From NCBI RefSeq assembly GCF_003610465.1, contig NZ_RAQI01000004.1, positions 124,001 through 188,000 of the forward strand: a stretch of 64,000 nucleotides of DNA, written 5' to 3'. Every line of letters begins with the position of its first letter. Positions within the stretch are counted from its first letter, which is position 1. Positions 40,709-49,831 of the stretch are shown in pieces. The translations under genes and the position numbers were made by a program. Source of the stretch: Xenorhabdus ehlersii (GTDB taxonomy: Bacteria; Pseudomonadota; Gammaproteobacteria; Enterobacterales; Enterobacteriaceae). The notes beneath the pieces are model-generated. The model was not told the DNA's origin. It saw only the letters and a list, made by a program, of their open reading frames with translations, and searched no databases.

Positions 40709-41653
40709 CTATTTATTTTCTATAACAACATCTTCATTCAATACCAGTGACAATAATGCCTGGCGGGCGAAGATGCCATTTCCTGCTTGCTGGAAGTAGT
40801 AAGCATATGGCGTTTTATCAACATCTACTGTGATTTCATCGATACGTGGTAGCGGGTGCAGCACTTTCAGGTTTTCCTTAACATTCTCCAGATCCGCTGC
40901 GCGCAGAACAAACTGAGCCTTGATATTGGCATATTCTGAAGGATCAAGACGCTCTTTTTGGACACGGGTCATATACAGAATATCGAGTTCGGGCAGCACA
41001 TCTTCAAAATTATTGTGGAGGCTGTAACTCACCTGTTTTTCTTCCAGCATATGCAGAATATAGCCTGGCATTGCAAGTGCATCTGGCGCGATAAAACAGA
41101 AATGGTTGCCATTAAATTTCGCCAGAGCTTGTGTCAGTGAATGCACGGTACGACCATATTTCAAATCACCGACCATAGCAATTTTCAGGTTTTCCAACCT
41201 GCCCTGAGTTTCCTGAATGGTGAACAGGTCGAGCAACGTTTGGGTCGGATGCTGGTTTGCGCCATCGCCGGCGTTGATAACAGGGATATGGCCGGAAAAC
41301 TCAGAAGCCAGTCGTGCCGCACCTTCCTGTGGATGACGCATAACGATTGCATCGGCGTATTGGCTGATAATGGAAATAGTATCAGCCAACGTTTCTCCTT
41401 TTTTACCCAATGAAGTATTACTACTGTCAGCAAAACCCACGACGGAAGCGCCGAGTCGCTGAATGGCAGTTTCAAAAGAGAGGCGGGTACGTGTGGAGGC
41501 TTCAAAAAAGCAACTTGCTATCACTTTGTTTTTCAGTAATTCAGTCTGTGGATTGGCTTTTAATGCAGCGGCCGTCTGCAATACCAGTTCCAGATCTGCG
41601 CGGCTCAGATCATTAATTGAAATGATATGCTTGCGATATAACGGATTAGCCAT
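40709..41653 (-). CDS. pyrB: Aspartate carbamoyltransferase catalytic chain PyrB
   Basis: Catalyses carbamoyl aspartate formation, the first committed step of pyrimidine synthesis. The carbamoyl-phosphate motif is [13 protein letters not shown] (about 50), and [19 protein letters not shown] and [17 protein letters not shown] are conserved. 314 residues. Preceded by the pyrL leader and attenuator. It is separated from its regulatory chain gene pyrI, which lies about 5 kb downstream on the same strand. Confidence 0.97.
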   Translation of the reverse strand: MANPLYRKHIISINDLSRADLELVLQTAAALKANPQTELLKNKVIASCFFEASTRTRLSFETAIQRLGASVVGFADSSNTSLGKKGETLADTISIISQYADAIVMRHPQEGAARLASEFSGHIPVINAGDGANQHPTQTLLDLFTIQETQGRLENLKIAMVGDLKYGRTVHSLTQALAKFNGNHFCFIAPDALAMPGYILHMLEEKQVSYSLHNNFEDVLPELDILYMTRVQKERLDPSEYANIKAQFVLRAADLENVKENLKVLHPLPRIDEITVDVDKTPYAYYFQQAGNGIFARQALLSLVLNEDVVIENK

Positions 41654-41696
41654 GTTTACGTTCCTCTTTTATGACTTTTAGCCTTGGACTGGACAG

Positions 41697-41731
41697 GCAA
41701 AAAAAAGCCCCTCAATTGAGGGGCTTTTTAA
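41697..41731 (-). terminator. pyrBI-type attenuator
   Basis: Perfect stem AAAAAGCCCCTC / GAGGGGCTTTTT with AATT loop, T run on the minus strand. It lies at the end of pyrL and before pyrB. When UTP is low, RNA polymerase pauses in the leader U tract, ribosomes catch up and melt the hairpin; this is the mechanism established in E. coli. Confidence 0.88.
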
Positions 41732-41834
41732 ATGTTTGGTTAAGCAATGGGAAAAACAACGCGTTTACGCTGTCAGCAGACAGAGCTTCGTTAGCTTGGT
41801 GTTTTCTAACAGTTTTTACAACGCAATCTTTCAT
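41712..41834 (-). CDS. pyrL: pyrB operon leader peptide PyrL
   Basis: 40-codon ORF with GGGAG 5 nt before its ATG. Its end, NALFFPLLNQTFKKPLN, is encoded by the pyrimidine-rich stretch GTTGTTTTTCCC and runs into the attenuator, stopping with TGA inside the hairpin. Position, U-rich codons and stop placement match the E. coli PyrL (44 residues) though the peptide sequence differs, as expected for a leader. Confidence 0.82.
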   Translation of the reverse strand: MKDCVVKTVRKHQANEALSADSVNALFFPLLNQTFKKPLN

Positions 41835-41952
41835 GTTTTCTCCCAGCAAATCGTCGCGCATTATACTCACGATAGCATTCATCGCAAGGATTGCCGGAAG
41901 AAATTTTTGTTTCAATTAATGGCCAGGTTAAATAGCCTGCATAATGATGTGA

Positions 41953-42381
41953 TTATTCGTTTCGATCACCTAAACTGACCGCCATTCTGTTGAGAGCATT
42001 GATTAAGGAGATTGCTGCTGTCAGGTCAACAATCTCTTTTTCTGTAAAAACAGCATCCAAGCGTTCTTTGATCTTATCCAATATACTTTGCCTAGGATTT
42101 GTCGTTAAGGCTTCACACCACTCCAATGCCAGTTTTTCTTTTGGGTTGTAGATACTGGAATTGAACCATGCAGGTAACTTATCCAGCTTTACTTGTTCTA
42201 TACCATGATCTTTGCGGATTGCTTCGGCATGAAGATGGCAACAATAGGCACAACCATTAATTTGAGATACCCGTGTTTCCACCAACAGAACAAGCTCTTG
42301 ATCCAGTTCAGAGGCATGGATTTCTTCATAGCTTTTATATAACGGGTTAACAATCCTGGGTGAGACTTTTGCATAATTCAT
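41953..42381 (-). CDS. Carboxymuconolactone decarboxylase/AhpD-family protein
   Basis: 142-residue helical protein with the redox motif CAYCCHLHAEAIRK (about 43-56), the CxxC...H arrangement of AhpD-like alkylhydroperoxidase proteins. It probably acts in peroxide detoxification. The late Cys in LEWCEALTTNPRQ is also typical. Standalone gene between pyrL and rnz. Confidence 0.87.
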   Translation of the reverse strand: MNYAKVSPRIVNPLYKSYEEIHASELDQELVLLVETRVSQINGCAYCCHLHAEAIRKDHGIEQVKLDKLPAWFNSSIYNPKEKLALEWCEALTTNPRQSILDKIKERLDAVFTEKEIVDLTAAISLINALNRMAVSLGDRNE

Positions 42382-42482
42382 TCTTATCTCTCTGATATTT
42401 TGTTTTTTGTCGAAGGGGATTAACCAGAAATAGGTAATATAAATCTATTTTCCCACCAGAATTTATACTGATATTTATACAG

Positions 42483-43400
42483 TTATTTAACAATAAATGC
42501 GGCAAAATCTGCGGCCAAATCAGTATTTGGAAATACTTCCCGACATTCCGCCAATAATCGCGGGCAATCCTTAATTCCATAGCGTCCGCTAATGTGCGTA
42601 GCGATAAAGTGTTTGACCTTGGCATCGCGTGCCAATGTTGCGGCTTGTTTAGTGGTGGAATGCCCACACTCGTTGGCTTTTGTGGCAAATGCATCTTCCA
42701 GCGTGATTTCATGCACCATCACATCAACATTGGCAGCCAGTTTCAGTGCTTCGGGTGTCGGTTCAGTATCCCCGAAAATAGCCAATGACTTGCCACGAAT
42801 CGGTGTACCTAAATAATCTTTGCCGCAAATTGTGCGGCCATCTTCCAGTGTTATTGTGCCGCCCTGCTTTAAAGCCTGCATCCAAGGGCCACGGGGAATG
42901 CTATCCTGATTTAATTTTTCCGCATCAAGTGCGCCGGGTTTGTCGTGTTCTTCAATACGGTAGCCATAGCATTCTACGCGATGGTTCAAGGCATAAGCCG
43001 TGACCTTGAGTTCGCCATCATCAAACAGTTGTCCGGGCTGGACTTCGATAATTTCCAATGGATAGGTCAGGAAAGAACTGCTCAATTGCAATGTGGTTTC
43101 CACAAACTGACGTATCCCCGTTGGCCCATATAAGGTGAGGGGATCGCTAGACCCTCCCATCGAGCGGCTGCACAATAATCCGGGCAAGCCGAAGATATGA
43201 TCACCATGCAAATGAGTGATAAAGATTTTCTCCAGTTTAGCTACCTTGATGGGAGAATGAAGGATCTGGTGCTGGGTTCCCTCACCGCAATCAAACATCC
43301 ACAGCGCGTTGCGGGTGCCCTGTAAATCGAGGATCAGGCTGGTGACATTGCGCTCTTTTGTGGGAATGCCGGCGCTGGTGCCTAGAAATTTCAGTTCCAT
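42483..43400 (-). CDS. rnz: Ribonuclease BN/Z (tRNA 3' processing)
   Basis: Metallo-beta-lactamase-fold nuclease processing tRNA 3' ends. The zinc motif is [13 protein letters not shown] (about 62), with GDTEPT (about 212), HEITLED and the final ATHISGRYG (about 270). 305 residues from ATG 43400, preceded by AGGAG, the E. coli length. Extension to 43484 would take in the rtcR scar and is rejected. Confidence 0.96.
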   Translation of the reverse strand: MELKFLGTSAGIPTKERNVTSLILDLQGTRNALWMFDCGEGTQHQILHSPIKVAKLEKIFITHLHGDHIFGLPGLLCSRSMGGSSDPLTLYGPTGIRQFVETTLQLSSSFLTYPLEIIEVQPGQLFDDGELKVTAYALNHRVECYGYRIEEHDKPGALDAEKLNQDSIPRGPWMQALKQGGTITLEDGRTICGKDYLGTPIRGKSLAIFGDTEPTPEALKLAANVDVMVHEITLEDAFATKANECGHSTTKQAATLARDAKVKHFIATHISGRYGIKDCPRLLAECREVFPNTDLAADFAAFIVK

Positions 43401-43416
43401 GTTGTTGTTCTCCTGT

Positions 43417-43512
43417 CTGTTTTTTCTGTTGACGGGAAACAGCAAATAGTTTGCGACCTGCTTCCGATAAGCTGCTGGATTCACGGCAGACTTTAATCAC
43501 CGTTTCCAACTG
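43417..43512 (-). pseudogene. rtcR: Fragment of rtcR (sigma-54 activator) C-terminal region
   Basis: The frame reads [20 protein letters not shown] and [11 protein letters not shown], resembling the C-terminal helix-turn-helix region of E. coli RtcR, regulator of the rtcBA RNA ligase/cyclase genes. About 30 codons survive. The upstream end joins directly to the truncated vapC and the downstream end runs into the rnz leader. Identification is by recall of a short motif. Confidence 0.5.
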
Positions 43513-43679
43513 TTGACAATATTTTGGAGTTCCTTGTTTTGCCGTTTCACTATTCCATAGTGCAATTCAGCCTCAGTAATACTAGATATGCATATTCTTG
43601 AGGGTGGTATTGTGCGTAATTTGGTGATTACTGCTGTATTTTTTCGAAAAATATCACTGACTGTGTTTGTGTCCAGCAT
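43497..43679 (-). pseudogene. vapC: Truncated VapC-type PIN toxin
   Basis: 60-residue N-terminal half of a PIN-domain RNase. MLDTNTVSDIFRK carries the first acidic residue and SSITEAELHYGIVKR the second. The usual protein is about 130 residues; the remaining acidic residues are missing because the frame crosses into the rtcR fragment near 43512. It follows vapB by 5 bp. Probably inactive. Confidence 0.75.
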
Positions 43680-43684
43680 ATATA

Positions 43685-43948
43685 TTAAAGAATTCCTTCA
43701 AATGGATCGCGTTTAGTTATGTCCTGATTCCGATCATTGACATCTAAAAAATCATTTGGAATAGAAAGATTATTTAACATATTGAAAAATAAATCCCAGT
43801 CATCATGTTTAGATTTTTTTTTCGACAAAATAATATCCCCATTTTTATCCTGGCGGATATAAACTCTATCAGTATCAAATTCAAACATGACAGTTAACCG
43901 AATGGCTTGATTACGTCCATTTTTGAAAATTTTTACAACTCTTTCCAT
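43685..43948 (-). CDS. vapB: VapB-type antitoxin
   Basis: 87 residues. The N-terminal AbrB/MazE-like DNA-binding motif is VVKIFKNGRNQAIRL and the body resembles VagC/VapB antitoxins. It would bind the VapC toxin and repress the operon. The conserved LP turn after AIRL reads LTVMFEF, a deviation. With its toxin truncated it is an orphan, possibly decaying. Confidence 0.75.
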   Translation of the reverse strand: MERVVKIFKNGRNQAIRLTVMFEFDTDRVYIRQDKNGDIILSKKKSKHDDWDLFFNMLNNLSIPNDFLDVNDRNQDITKRDPFEGIL

Positions 43949-44165
43949 AATTCACCTCTAAAACCAGCTAGCATATGTCAACCTTAAGCACATGTTAAAG
44001 TGCCGGCAAAATTTAATTTTAACTACTCGATTAACAATGAAATTTAATGATCTGCTACGAATTAAACGGGCAGAGAATGAGGCAGAATGTGATCAGCGTA
44101 AAGATAAGTAATTTAGTATTTTCAGTAATCTCATTTTACCCTTGTTTTTGTATTCGGAGATAGAT

Positions 44166-44789
44166 ATGACCATTATGGATTCCCTGCTTGCATTTACTGT
44201 GGCGGCGACATTACTTACATTGACCCCTGGCCTGGATACTGCGCTGGTTCTACGAACTGCAACGGTGGAAGGGAGTAAAAAAGCTTTTCAGGCCGCCCTT
44301 GGTATTAATACGGGATGTTTTATTTGGGGTGCAATGGTGGCATTTGGCCTTGGTACATTGATTGCTGTATCAGAGCTGGCGTTCAACATCTTAAAATGGT
44401 GTGGCGCATTGTATTTATGCTGGTTGGGCATTCAAATGATCTGGCATCCCCAAAAGGATCTTGGAAGAGAGGTATCTTCTTCTGTTAAGGGCCAGAATTG
44501 GTTTATCAAAGGAATGTTAGGAAATGTACTGAACCCGAAAATGGGCGTGTTTTATATTTCTTTCTTGCCGCAATTTATTCCTCAAGGGCATTCACCCACT
44601 TTATGGACATTTAGTTTAGTGGCAATTCATGTCTTGCTTGGCACATTGTGGTCACTGTTATTGATTTATGCCACACGCCCGCTGTCCCATCTATTACGCC
44701 GTGAAAATGTCATTAAATGGATGAACCGCGCGACAGGCGGATTATTTTTGCTGTTTGCGTTTAAGTTAGTGATGAGTAGTCGGCGATGA
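44166..44789 (+). CDS. LysE/RhtB-family amino-acid exporter
   Basis: Six-helix membrane exporter of 207 residues. The signature LLTLTPGLDTALVLRTA near residue 20 and GNVLNPKMGVFYISFLPQF near 120 are typical of RhtB-type efflux of homoserine, threonine or cysteine-pathway metabolites. ATG 44166 has GGAGA 10 nt upstream. The specific substrate cannot be read from the sequence; the neighbouring sulfur-amino-acid operon makes a cysteine-related substrate possible. Confidence 0.88.
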   Translation: MTIMDSLLAFTVAATLLTLTPGLDTALVLRTATVEGSKKAFQAALGINTGCFIWGAMVAFGLGTLIAVSELAFNILKWCGALYLCWLGIQMIWHPQKDLGREVSSSVKGQNWFIKGMLGNVLNPKMGVFYISFLPQFIPQGHSPTLWTFSLVAIHVLLGTLWSLLLIYATRPLSHLLRRENVIKWMNRATGGLFLLFAFKLVMSSRR

Positions 44790-44826
44790 TTTTGCCAAGT
44801 GAGGGCAAAATATCTAACTAAATTCA

Positions 44827-44857
44827 GAAAAAACAGCTAAAAAGATAGCTGTTTTTT
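44827..44857 (+). terminator. Terminator after the LysE-type gene
   Basis: 11-12 bp stem AAAAAACAGCTA / TAGCTGTTTTTT with a T run on the plus strand. Symmetrical A/T tails would let it also stop transcription from the opposite strand. Confidence 0.8.
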
Positions 44858-44993
44858 CTGTAAAAGCTAACTTATTCGATTAATGGCAATTTTCAAATCT
44901 TAAAACCTGTATATTGGAGTAAGGTGAATATATACTCAGGACTCCTTTTTATATTTCATAATCAGAATGGTTTTAAATATTTATGATTATAAA

Positions 44994-45989
44994 TCAATTG
45001 GTTGATAACTCTATTCCAGAATAAGAAAATAATGCAGGAGCACCGCCTGTATGCACAAAAAGCAATGGCTTTTGACTTTCAATGGTATTGTTCAGCACAT
45101 TATCAATTAACCCAGCCATCGCTTTTCCGGTATAGACGGGATCTAATAAAATACTCTCTTTCTGCGCTAATAGTGTAATGGCATCTAACCCTTGTTTATT
45201 TGGCATACCATACATGGGAGCGAAATAATTATCCCACAAAAGAACATCTGGACAGGTTGTTTGGCCTAAGAGCGAGCTGATTTCATGCTGCAATTGACTC
45301 ACTTTCGGTGCTTGCTCAGTTGTAACACGTGAGACGGTAACGCCAATAACCGGTGTTTGAGGTAGTACAGAATGTAACCCGATAGCCAACCCTGCATGTG
45401 TGCCTGCGCTTCCAGAGGCAACAATCACAGCAGCAAACTCCACATTTTTCGGTCGCTGCTCGGCAATTTCTAATGCGCAACGCACATAACCCAATGAACC
45501 AAGGGCATTGGAACCGCCGACAGGTACAATATAAGCATCTTCGAGATTGAGTTGATCAATCAATTCTTCCATTTGCCTATTTGGATCGGTCAATTCATCA
45601 CACATGACACATTGAGCGTTGAATAATTCCGTCAGCAGTTTATTACCATTATTGAGAAAATTGCTATCATAGTTTTGAATGGGATTTTCTAATAAAGCGA
45701 CGCATTTTAGACCATATTGCGCCGCAATAGCCGCTGTTTGCCGTACATGATTTGATTGAATTGCTCCAGCGGTAACAATAACTTTAGCCTTTTTTTGTAA
45801 GGCGTCAGCAATAAGGTATTCCAATTTACGTAATTTATTTCCACCCATCGCTAAGGGAGTTAAATCATCTCTCTTAATATAAACATCGCGCCCTAAATAG
45901 TGGGATAAATTTTCCAATTTATCCATCATAGTTGCCGTTTTTAGTAAATCAACATGGGCAAATTTTGCTAAATTTTCTTTTAAAGACAT
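44994..45989 (-). CDS. dcyD: D-cysteine desulfhydrase (ACC deaminase family)
   Basis: PLP enzyme converting D-cysteine to pyruvate, H2S and ammonia. 331 residues. The PLP lysine lies in MGGNKLRKLEYL (about 48), with AGAIQSNHVRQTAA (about 74) and the phosphate-cup region VASGSAGTHAGLA (about 190). E. coli DcyD is 328 residues and very similar. Last gene of a three-gene minus-strand operon (lyase, NhaC, desulfhydrase), 22 bp after nhaC. Confidence 0.9.
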   Translation of the reverse strand: MSLKENLAKFAHVDLLKTATMMDKLENLSHYLGRDVYIKRDDLTPLAMGGNKLRKLEYLIADALQKKAKVIVTAGAIQSNHVRQTAAIAAQYGLKCVALLENPIQNYDSNFLNNGNKLLTELFNAQCVMCDELTDPNRQMEELIDQLNLEDAYIVPVGGSNALGSLGYVRCALEIAEQRPKNVEFAAVIVASGSAGTHAGLAIGLHSVLPQTPVIGVTVSRVTTEQAPKVSQLQHEISSLLGQTTCPDVLLWDNYFAPMYGMPNKQGLDAITLLAQKESILLDPVYTGKAMAGLIDNVLNNTIESQKPLLFVHTGGAPALFSYSGIELSTN

Positions 45990-46011
45990 ATTATCCTCAG
46001 CGGGTTGCCAG

Positions 46012-47436
46012 TTAATAAGTAAGGCCTAAATAGAAATAAATGACGAGAGCGAAACTTGCAGTAACCAATGCATATGGCATTTGAGTCCGAATATGTTCAA
46101 TATGGTCACAATCTGTTGCCATTGATGCAACGATAGCATCGCTGGAAATTGGCGATGTCATATCACCAAAAATAGAACCGGCAATTGCGGCACCAATCAT
46201 ATATTCAGGAGGCATACCCACTGAAATACCTAGCTGTACCCCAATAGGGATCATAATTGCAAATGTCCCCCATGAGGTGCCCGTTGCTAATGACATGATG
46301 GAACTCATCAGGAAAATAAAACCGATGGAAAAACCTGCCGGAATGATACCAGAAGTCATTTGTGCAATATAGGCACCGGTATTTAAATCAGCGGAAACGT
46401 TACCCATTAAGAATGCCAATACCATGACAGAGCTTATTTTTATCATGCTGGCATAACCAATATAAAGCTCTTTAAAAAAGGTTTCGATGGTTAAAACGCG
46501 GCGTAATAAGAACCAGAAAAAAGAGACAGTGGTTCCAAACATAACACTCCAATAGATAGAGGTTGAACCGCTGCCCTTACTAAAATCACCATCACCTGTG
46601 ATATAGAGGGCAATAGGGAGCATTAATACCGTCGATAAAATAGGAATAAAAAAGTTTAATGAAGTATGGCAGTTGGGGTGTTCAATAACATCATCACTAT
46701 CTTCACTGTGTTTGTCTTCAATATCACTATTTAAATGTTCATGTAAGGCTCGCATTTCTGCGGTTTTCATTGGCCCCCAAGAAACATTAGAGAAAATATA
46801 AAATAAGACAGAAGCCAGCGATAACCAAGCCATAATATTATAAACCATAGAACCCGCCAGGATATCAAATGGCTCACCGCTGATTAATCCCCTGGAAATC
46901 TGTACACCGATGACCCCCATCATTGCGGCACCCCAACCATTAATCATGGCAGAAGAACAGACAGAAACACAGGATGTCTGGATAATGTAAGACATTTTTT
47001 CTGGTGGGATACCGTAATTTTTGGCTAATTTCTTGGTTGATGCTCCAGCAATTAATTGGTTAATTGAGCTTTCAATAAAAATTAATGATGTAATGATCAT
47101 TGCCAAAAACTGAACAGCTTTTTTATTTTCAATCAGTTGTGTCTTGTCCGTGAGTAAACGAACTAAAGATCGCACGCCCCCTGTAACAACCACAAGCCGC
47201 ATTATGCCACCAATCATCAACATAAAAATGATGGTTTTTGTATTGCCTGAAGAGGAAAAGGTATCAATAATACCTTCAATAGTTCCTTGTATACCTAAAA
47301 TAACATTATGGTTATTAATGACAGTAAAACCAACTAATATACCGAGTAGTAGTGATAAAATAACCTGGCGTGTAAATATAGCTAAAATAATTGTAACAAC
47401 AGGGGTAATGATGGTCCAAATACCGTAATCATTCAT
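46012..47436 (-). CDS. NhaC-family Na+/H+ antiporter
   Basis: 474 residues, about eleven membrane helices, IT-superfamily arrangement. Recognisable segments are LFIESSINQLIAG-type IFIESSINQLIAGASTKKLAKNYG, SSAMINGWGAAMMG and GTSWGTFAIMIPIG. Genomic context between two sulfur-amino-acid PLP enzymes suggests a role in substrate or product exchange (amino acid or sulfide related) rather than simple sodium homeostasis; this is inference. Confidence 0.85.
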   Translation of the reverse strand: MNDYGIWTIITPVVTIILAIFTRQVILSLLLGILVGFTVINNHNVILGIQGTIEGIIDTFSSSGNTKTIIFMLMIGGIMRLVVVTGGVRSLVRLLTDKTQLIENKKAVQFLAMIITSLIFIESSINQLIAGASTKKLAKNYGIPPEKMSYIIQTSCVSVCSSAMINGWGAAMMGVIGVQISRGLISGEPFDILAGSMVYNIMAWLSLASVLFYIFSNVSWGPMKTAEMRALHEHLNSDIEDKHSEDSDDVIEHPNCHTSLNFFIPILSTVLMLPIALYITGDGDFSKGSGSTSIYWSVMFGTTVSFFWFLLRRVLTIETFFKELYIGYASMIKISSVMVLAFLMGNVSADLNTGAYIAQMTSGIIPAGFSIGFIFLMSSIMSLATGTSWGTFAIMIPIGVQLGISVGMPPEYMIGAAIAGSIFGDMTSPISSDAIVASMATDCDHIEHIRTQMPYALVTASFALVIYFYLGLTY

Positions 47437-47481
47437 TTTTTATTCACCTTATTTTTTTGTTATTTTTTATATCAAGTAAAT

Positions 47482-48627
47482 TTATTCTAATGCTTGTTCA
47501 AGGTCAGCTAATAAATCGCGAATATCTTCAATCCCTACTGATAAGCGTAATACAGTATCATAAATTCCGATCTCCTCACGCTCTTCTTTTGTCATTGAGC
47601 CATGTGACATAGTTGCAGAATGGTTAACCATACTTTCTACACCACCGAGAGATTCTGCTAAAACAAAATAGCGTAATTTGCTTAAAAATCTCTTTGTGTG
47701 CTCCAGAGTGCCTTTTAATTTAATTGTAACGACGGCACCACCTGCGCGCATTTGCTGCTGGCAAATGGAATAGTGTGGGTGAGTGGGCAAACCGGGATAA
47801 TAGACTTGTTCAATGCTTGGATGAGATTGAAGAAAATTGGCAATTTCAAGTGCATTAGCGCATTGTGCTGACATTCTTAACGCTAATGTCTTTAATCCAC
47901 GTAGTGCTAAATAGGCATCAAAGGGAGATGCAATAGCACCCATGGTCGTTTTTAGGAAATCTAGCTTATTGGCTAAATCATTCCGATGGGTAATAACCGC
48001 TCCGCCAATAAGATCCGAATGACCACCGATATATTTACTGGTAGATAGCATCACAACATCTGCCCCCAATTCGAGGGGTTTTTGATTCCATGCGGTTGCA
48101 AATGTATTATCAACACAAGTTAAGATATTGTAATTTTTCGCGAATGCACAAATACGTTTAATATCAACTAATTCTAATAATGGATTCGTTGGGCTTTCTA
48201 TCCAAATTAATCGAGTATTATCTTTTATTTTAGCTTCAACTTCAGTGAGATTATTTAAGTCGACATAGTCAAATTGATGACCATTATTTTCAATTGCTAC
48301 CCGTTCAAATAAACGAAATGTGCCGCCATAAACTCCTTTCATAGCAATAATGTGGGATTCTTTAGGTAACAAGTTTAAGACTAAAGCAGCGGCTGCTACA
48401 CCAGAGGCGGTTGCAGTTGCATAAATACCACCTTCTATTTCGGCTAATAATGTTTCGTAGGCATAGCGTGTTGGGTTACTGCAACGGGAATAGCAGTATT
48501 CACCATGCTCAGATAAATCTTTCTGTACAAAAGTACTGGCTGTTGTAATGGGGGGGAAAATAGCATGGTTTTCTTTGTCCTGCTGTTTTCCACCGTGGAT
48601 TAACGTAGTCGCTATATTTTTTATCAT
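47482..48627 (-). CDS. Cys/Met metabolism PLP enzyme (cystathionine gamma-synthase/lyase or methionine gamma-lyase)
   Basis: Fold-type I trans-sulfuration enzyme. The PLP lysine is in MLSTSKYIGGHSDLIGG (about 195-211), YSRCSNPTR binds phosphate in the partner subunit, and ESPTNPLLELVDI and FVLAESLGGVESMVNHSA are family marks. 381 residues from ATG 48627, with AGGA 8 nt upstream; an ATG at 48645 would add MYRITK. The exact reaction cannot be assigned. Being in an operon with D-cysteine desulfhydrase favours a catabolic lyase. Confidence 0.87.
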   Translation of the reverse strand: MIKNIATTLIHGGKQQDKENHAIFPPITTASTFVQKDLSEHGEYCYSRCSNPTRYAYETLLAEIEGGIYATATASGVAAAALVLNLLPKESHIIAMKGVYGGTFRLFERVAIENNGHQFDYVDLNNLTEVEAKIKDNTRLIWIESPTNPLLELVDIKRICAFAKNYNILTCVDNTFATAWNQKPLELGADVVMLSTSKYIGGHSDLIGGAVITHRNDLANKLDFLKTTMGAIASPFDAYLALRGLKTLALRMSAQCANALEIANFLQSHPSIEQVYYPGLPTHPHYSICQQQMRAGGAVVTIKLKGTLEHTKRFLSKLRYFVLAESLGGVESMVNHSATMSHGSMTKEEREEIGIYDTVLRLSVGIEDIRDLLADLEQALE

Positions 48628-48876
48628 TTTTGTAATCCTATACATTAGTTATCAATATATTTTTAGGGAAAATATCACACTATTGAAAAAGAATATGGCA
48701 TAGAGAGATAAAAAAAATTTCCCAAAAAGTAACTAAATTTGGTTAATTTAGAGAAAATTTTTTCCTAAAATTATAGTTTTACATATAAATTAATAGGTTA
48801 AATCAATATGATTTAATGTGATGATTATCAATATACTGGAAATTTGTGGGTCATGTATTCAAAGCATTGATCGCCC

Positions 48877-49284
48877 TCAAACATAATATTCACGTTCAAT
48901 GAAAGTGCCGATGATTTTGTCATGCATTTCAGGTGATTTTGAATAACCGAGTGTTTTACGGTTCAGGCGCTTTATTCGGTTACGTCAGGTTAAGTTTTCG
49001 CGTTCAATACGTTGAGTAAAATATTTTCCAACCAGATGGTTGGCTGAAGGCAGTAAATTATCGGCACGGTAATTATCAGTACACCAAAAGGCTATCTTGA
49101 ATTTAGACAGTTTTTTCAATAACTTTTTCAGCGTTTTCTTGTTTCGTCTACCAAAAGCCTGTGCAATGATACGTTTTAGGCGAGGCTCCCAAGCATACCA
49201 TAACCAACGTTGGCACTTTTTATTCCCGACGAATGACCACATTTCGTCAACTTCACAGATAAACTCAATTTCAACTTCACCCAT
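48877..49284 (-). pseudogene. insB: IS1 transposase InsB, interrupted
   Basis: Catalytic part of the IS1 transposase. The frame contains CEVDEMWSFVGNKKCQRWLWYAW, with the DDE-type Asp, and YFTQRIERENLT, then TGA at 48985-48987, then continues in frame as RNRIKRLNRKTLGYSKSPEM to the natural stop at 48877. The intact enzyme would be made by -1 frameshifting from insA at the A6C run (49314-49320), which is preserved. Confidence 0.8.
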
Positions 49285-49295
49285 TGGTAAGGTCG

Positions 49296-49571
49296 TTACA
49301 CATCGTGGCTGGCGTTTTTTAAAACGCGCACGACAGCATTAATGCTAATATGCAGGGCTCTGGCAGTATCACGGATACCGGCATTGTTCATAGCAAGATC
49401 AACGACTTGTTTTTTTATTCCGGCTTGACAGGCTCGATAAGCATAATCGAGCTGGAAAGTACGATGACAGGATAAACAACGATAACGTTGGTGACCACCT
49501 TTGCCAATACCGTGTTTTTTAACGTCCTTGGTTTGGTGACAAAATCGACATTTTACTTCCACTGTAGCCAT
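49296..49571 (-). CDS. insA: IS1 regulatory protein InsA
   Basis: 91 residues from ATG 49571 (MATVEVKCRFCH), the standard InsA length. Zinc-finger Cys pairs (CRFCH, CLSCH) and a helix-turn-helix (GIRDTARALHISINAVVRVLK) are visible. The frameshift site AAAAAAC for the InsAB fusion lies near its end. InsA binds the IS1 ends and represses transposition. Confidence 0.88.
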   Translation of the reverse strand: MATVEVKCRFCHQTKDVKKHGIGKGGHQRYRCLSCHRTFQLDYAYRACQAGIKKQVVDLAMNNAGIRDTARALHISINAVVRVLKNASHDV

Positions 49572-49608
49572 GTATGTTATCTCGCAAAAAGGGGCATTAT
49601 AGATGAAG

Positions 49609-49648
49609 AAAAGGTCATGATACCAATAAATTGGTATCATGACCTTTT
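49609..49648. repeat. Perfect palindrome at the right end of the IS1 element
   Basis: 18-bp arms AAAAGGTCATGATACCAA / TTGGTATCATGACCTTTT separated by TAAA. It coincides with the outer end of the IS1 copy and would form a strong bidirectional hairpin between insA and cas3, isolating cas3 from transcription through the IS element. Confidence 0.85.
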
Positions 49649-49669
49649 ACTGAGGATTATGTATCTCTG

Positions 49670-49692
49670 ATACGTTGAGTGTATCAACGTAT
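49670..49692. promoter_or_regulatory. Inverted repeat upstream of cas3, candidate operator
   Basis: Perfect 9-bp arms ATACGTTGA / TCAACGTAT with a 5-nt centre GTGTA, 140 bp before cas3. Size and symmetry fit a dimeric transcription-factor site. The factor is unknown. Confidence 0.5.
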
Positions 49693-49831
49693 ATTGAATG
49701 TTTTGGAATCGATTTTTATGAGATAGAGCAAATTTTGAGATAATTACAGTTCAGCATTTTTAATTTAATTAGCGTAGTATTAAAGATAATAATTTATTCT
49801 TTTAACAATAATCCAATCACATTTGAATAGA

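Larger units (their letters stand above)
48849..49644 (-). mobile_element. IS1-family insertion sequence (decayed)
   Basis: About 796 bp carrying insA and insB on the minus strand. Candidate terminal repeats are GGTCATGTATTCAAA at 48849 and, inverted, GGTCATGATACCAAT-type sequence ending at 49644; the first seven bases match and then similarity weakens. No target duplication is evident. insB has a premature stop, so the copy is probably not autonomous. It lies between the sulfur operon and cas3. Confidence 0.75.
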
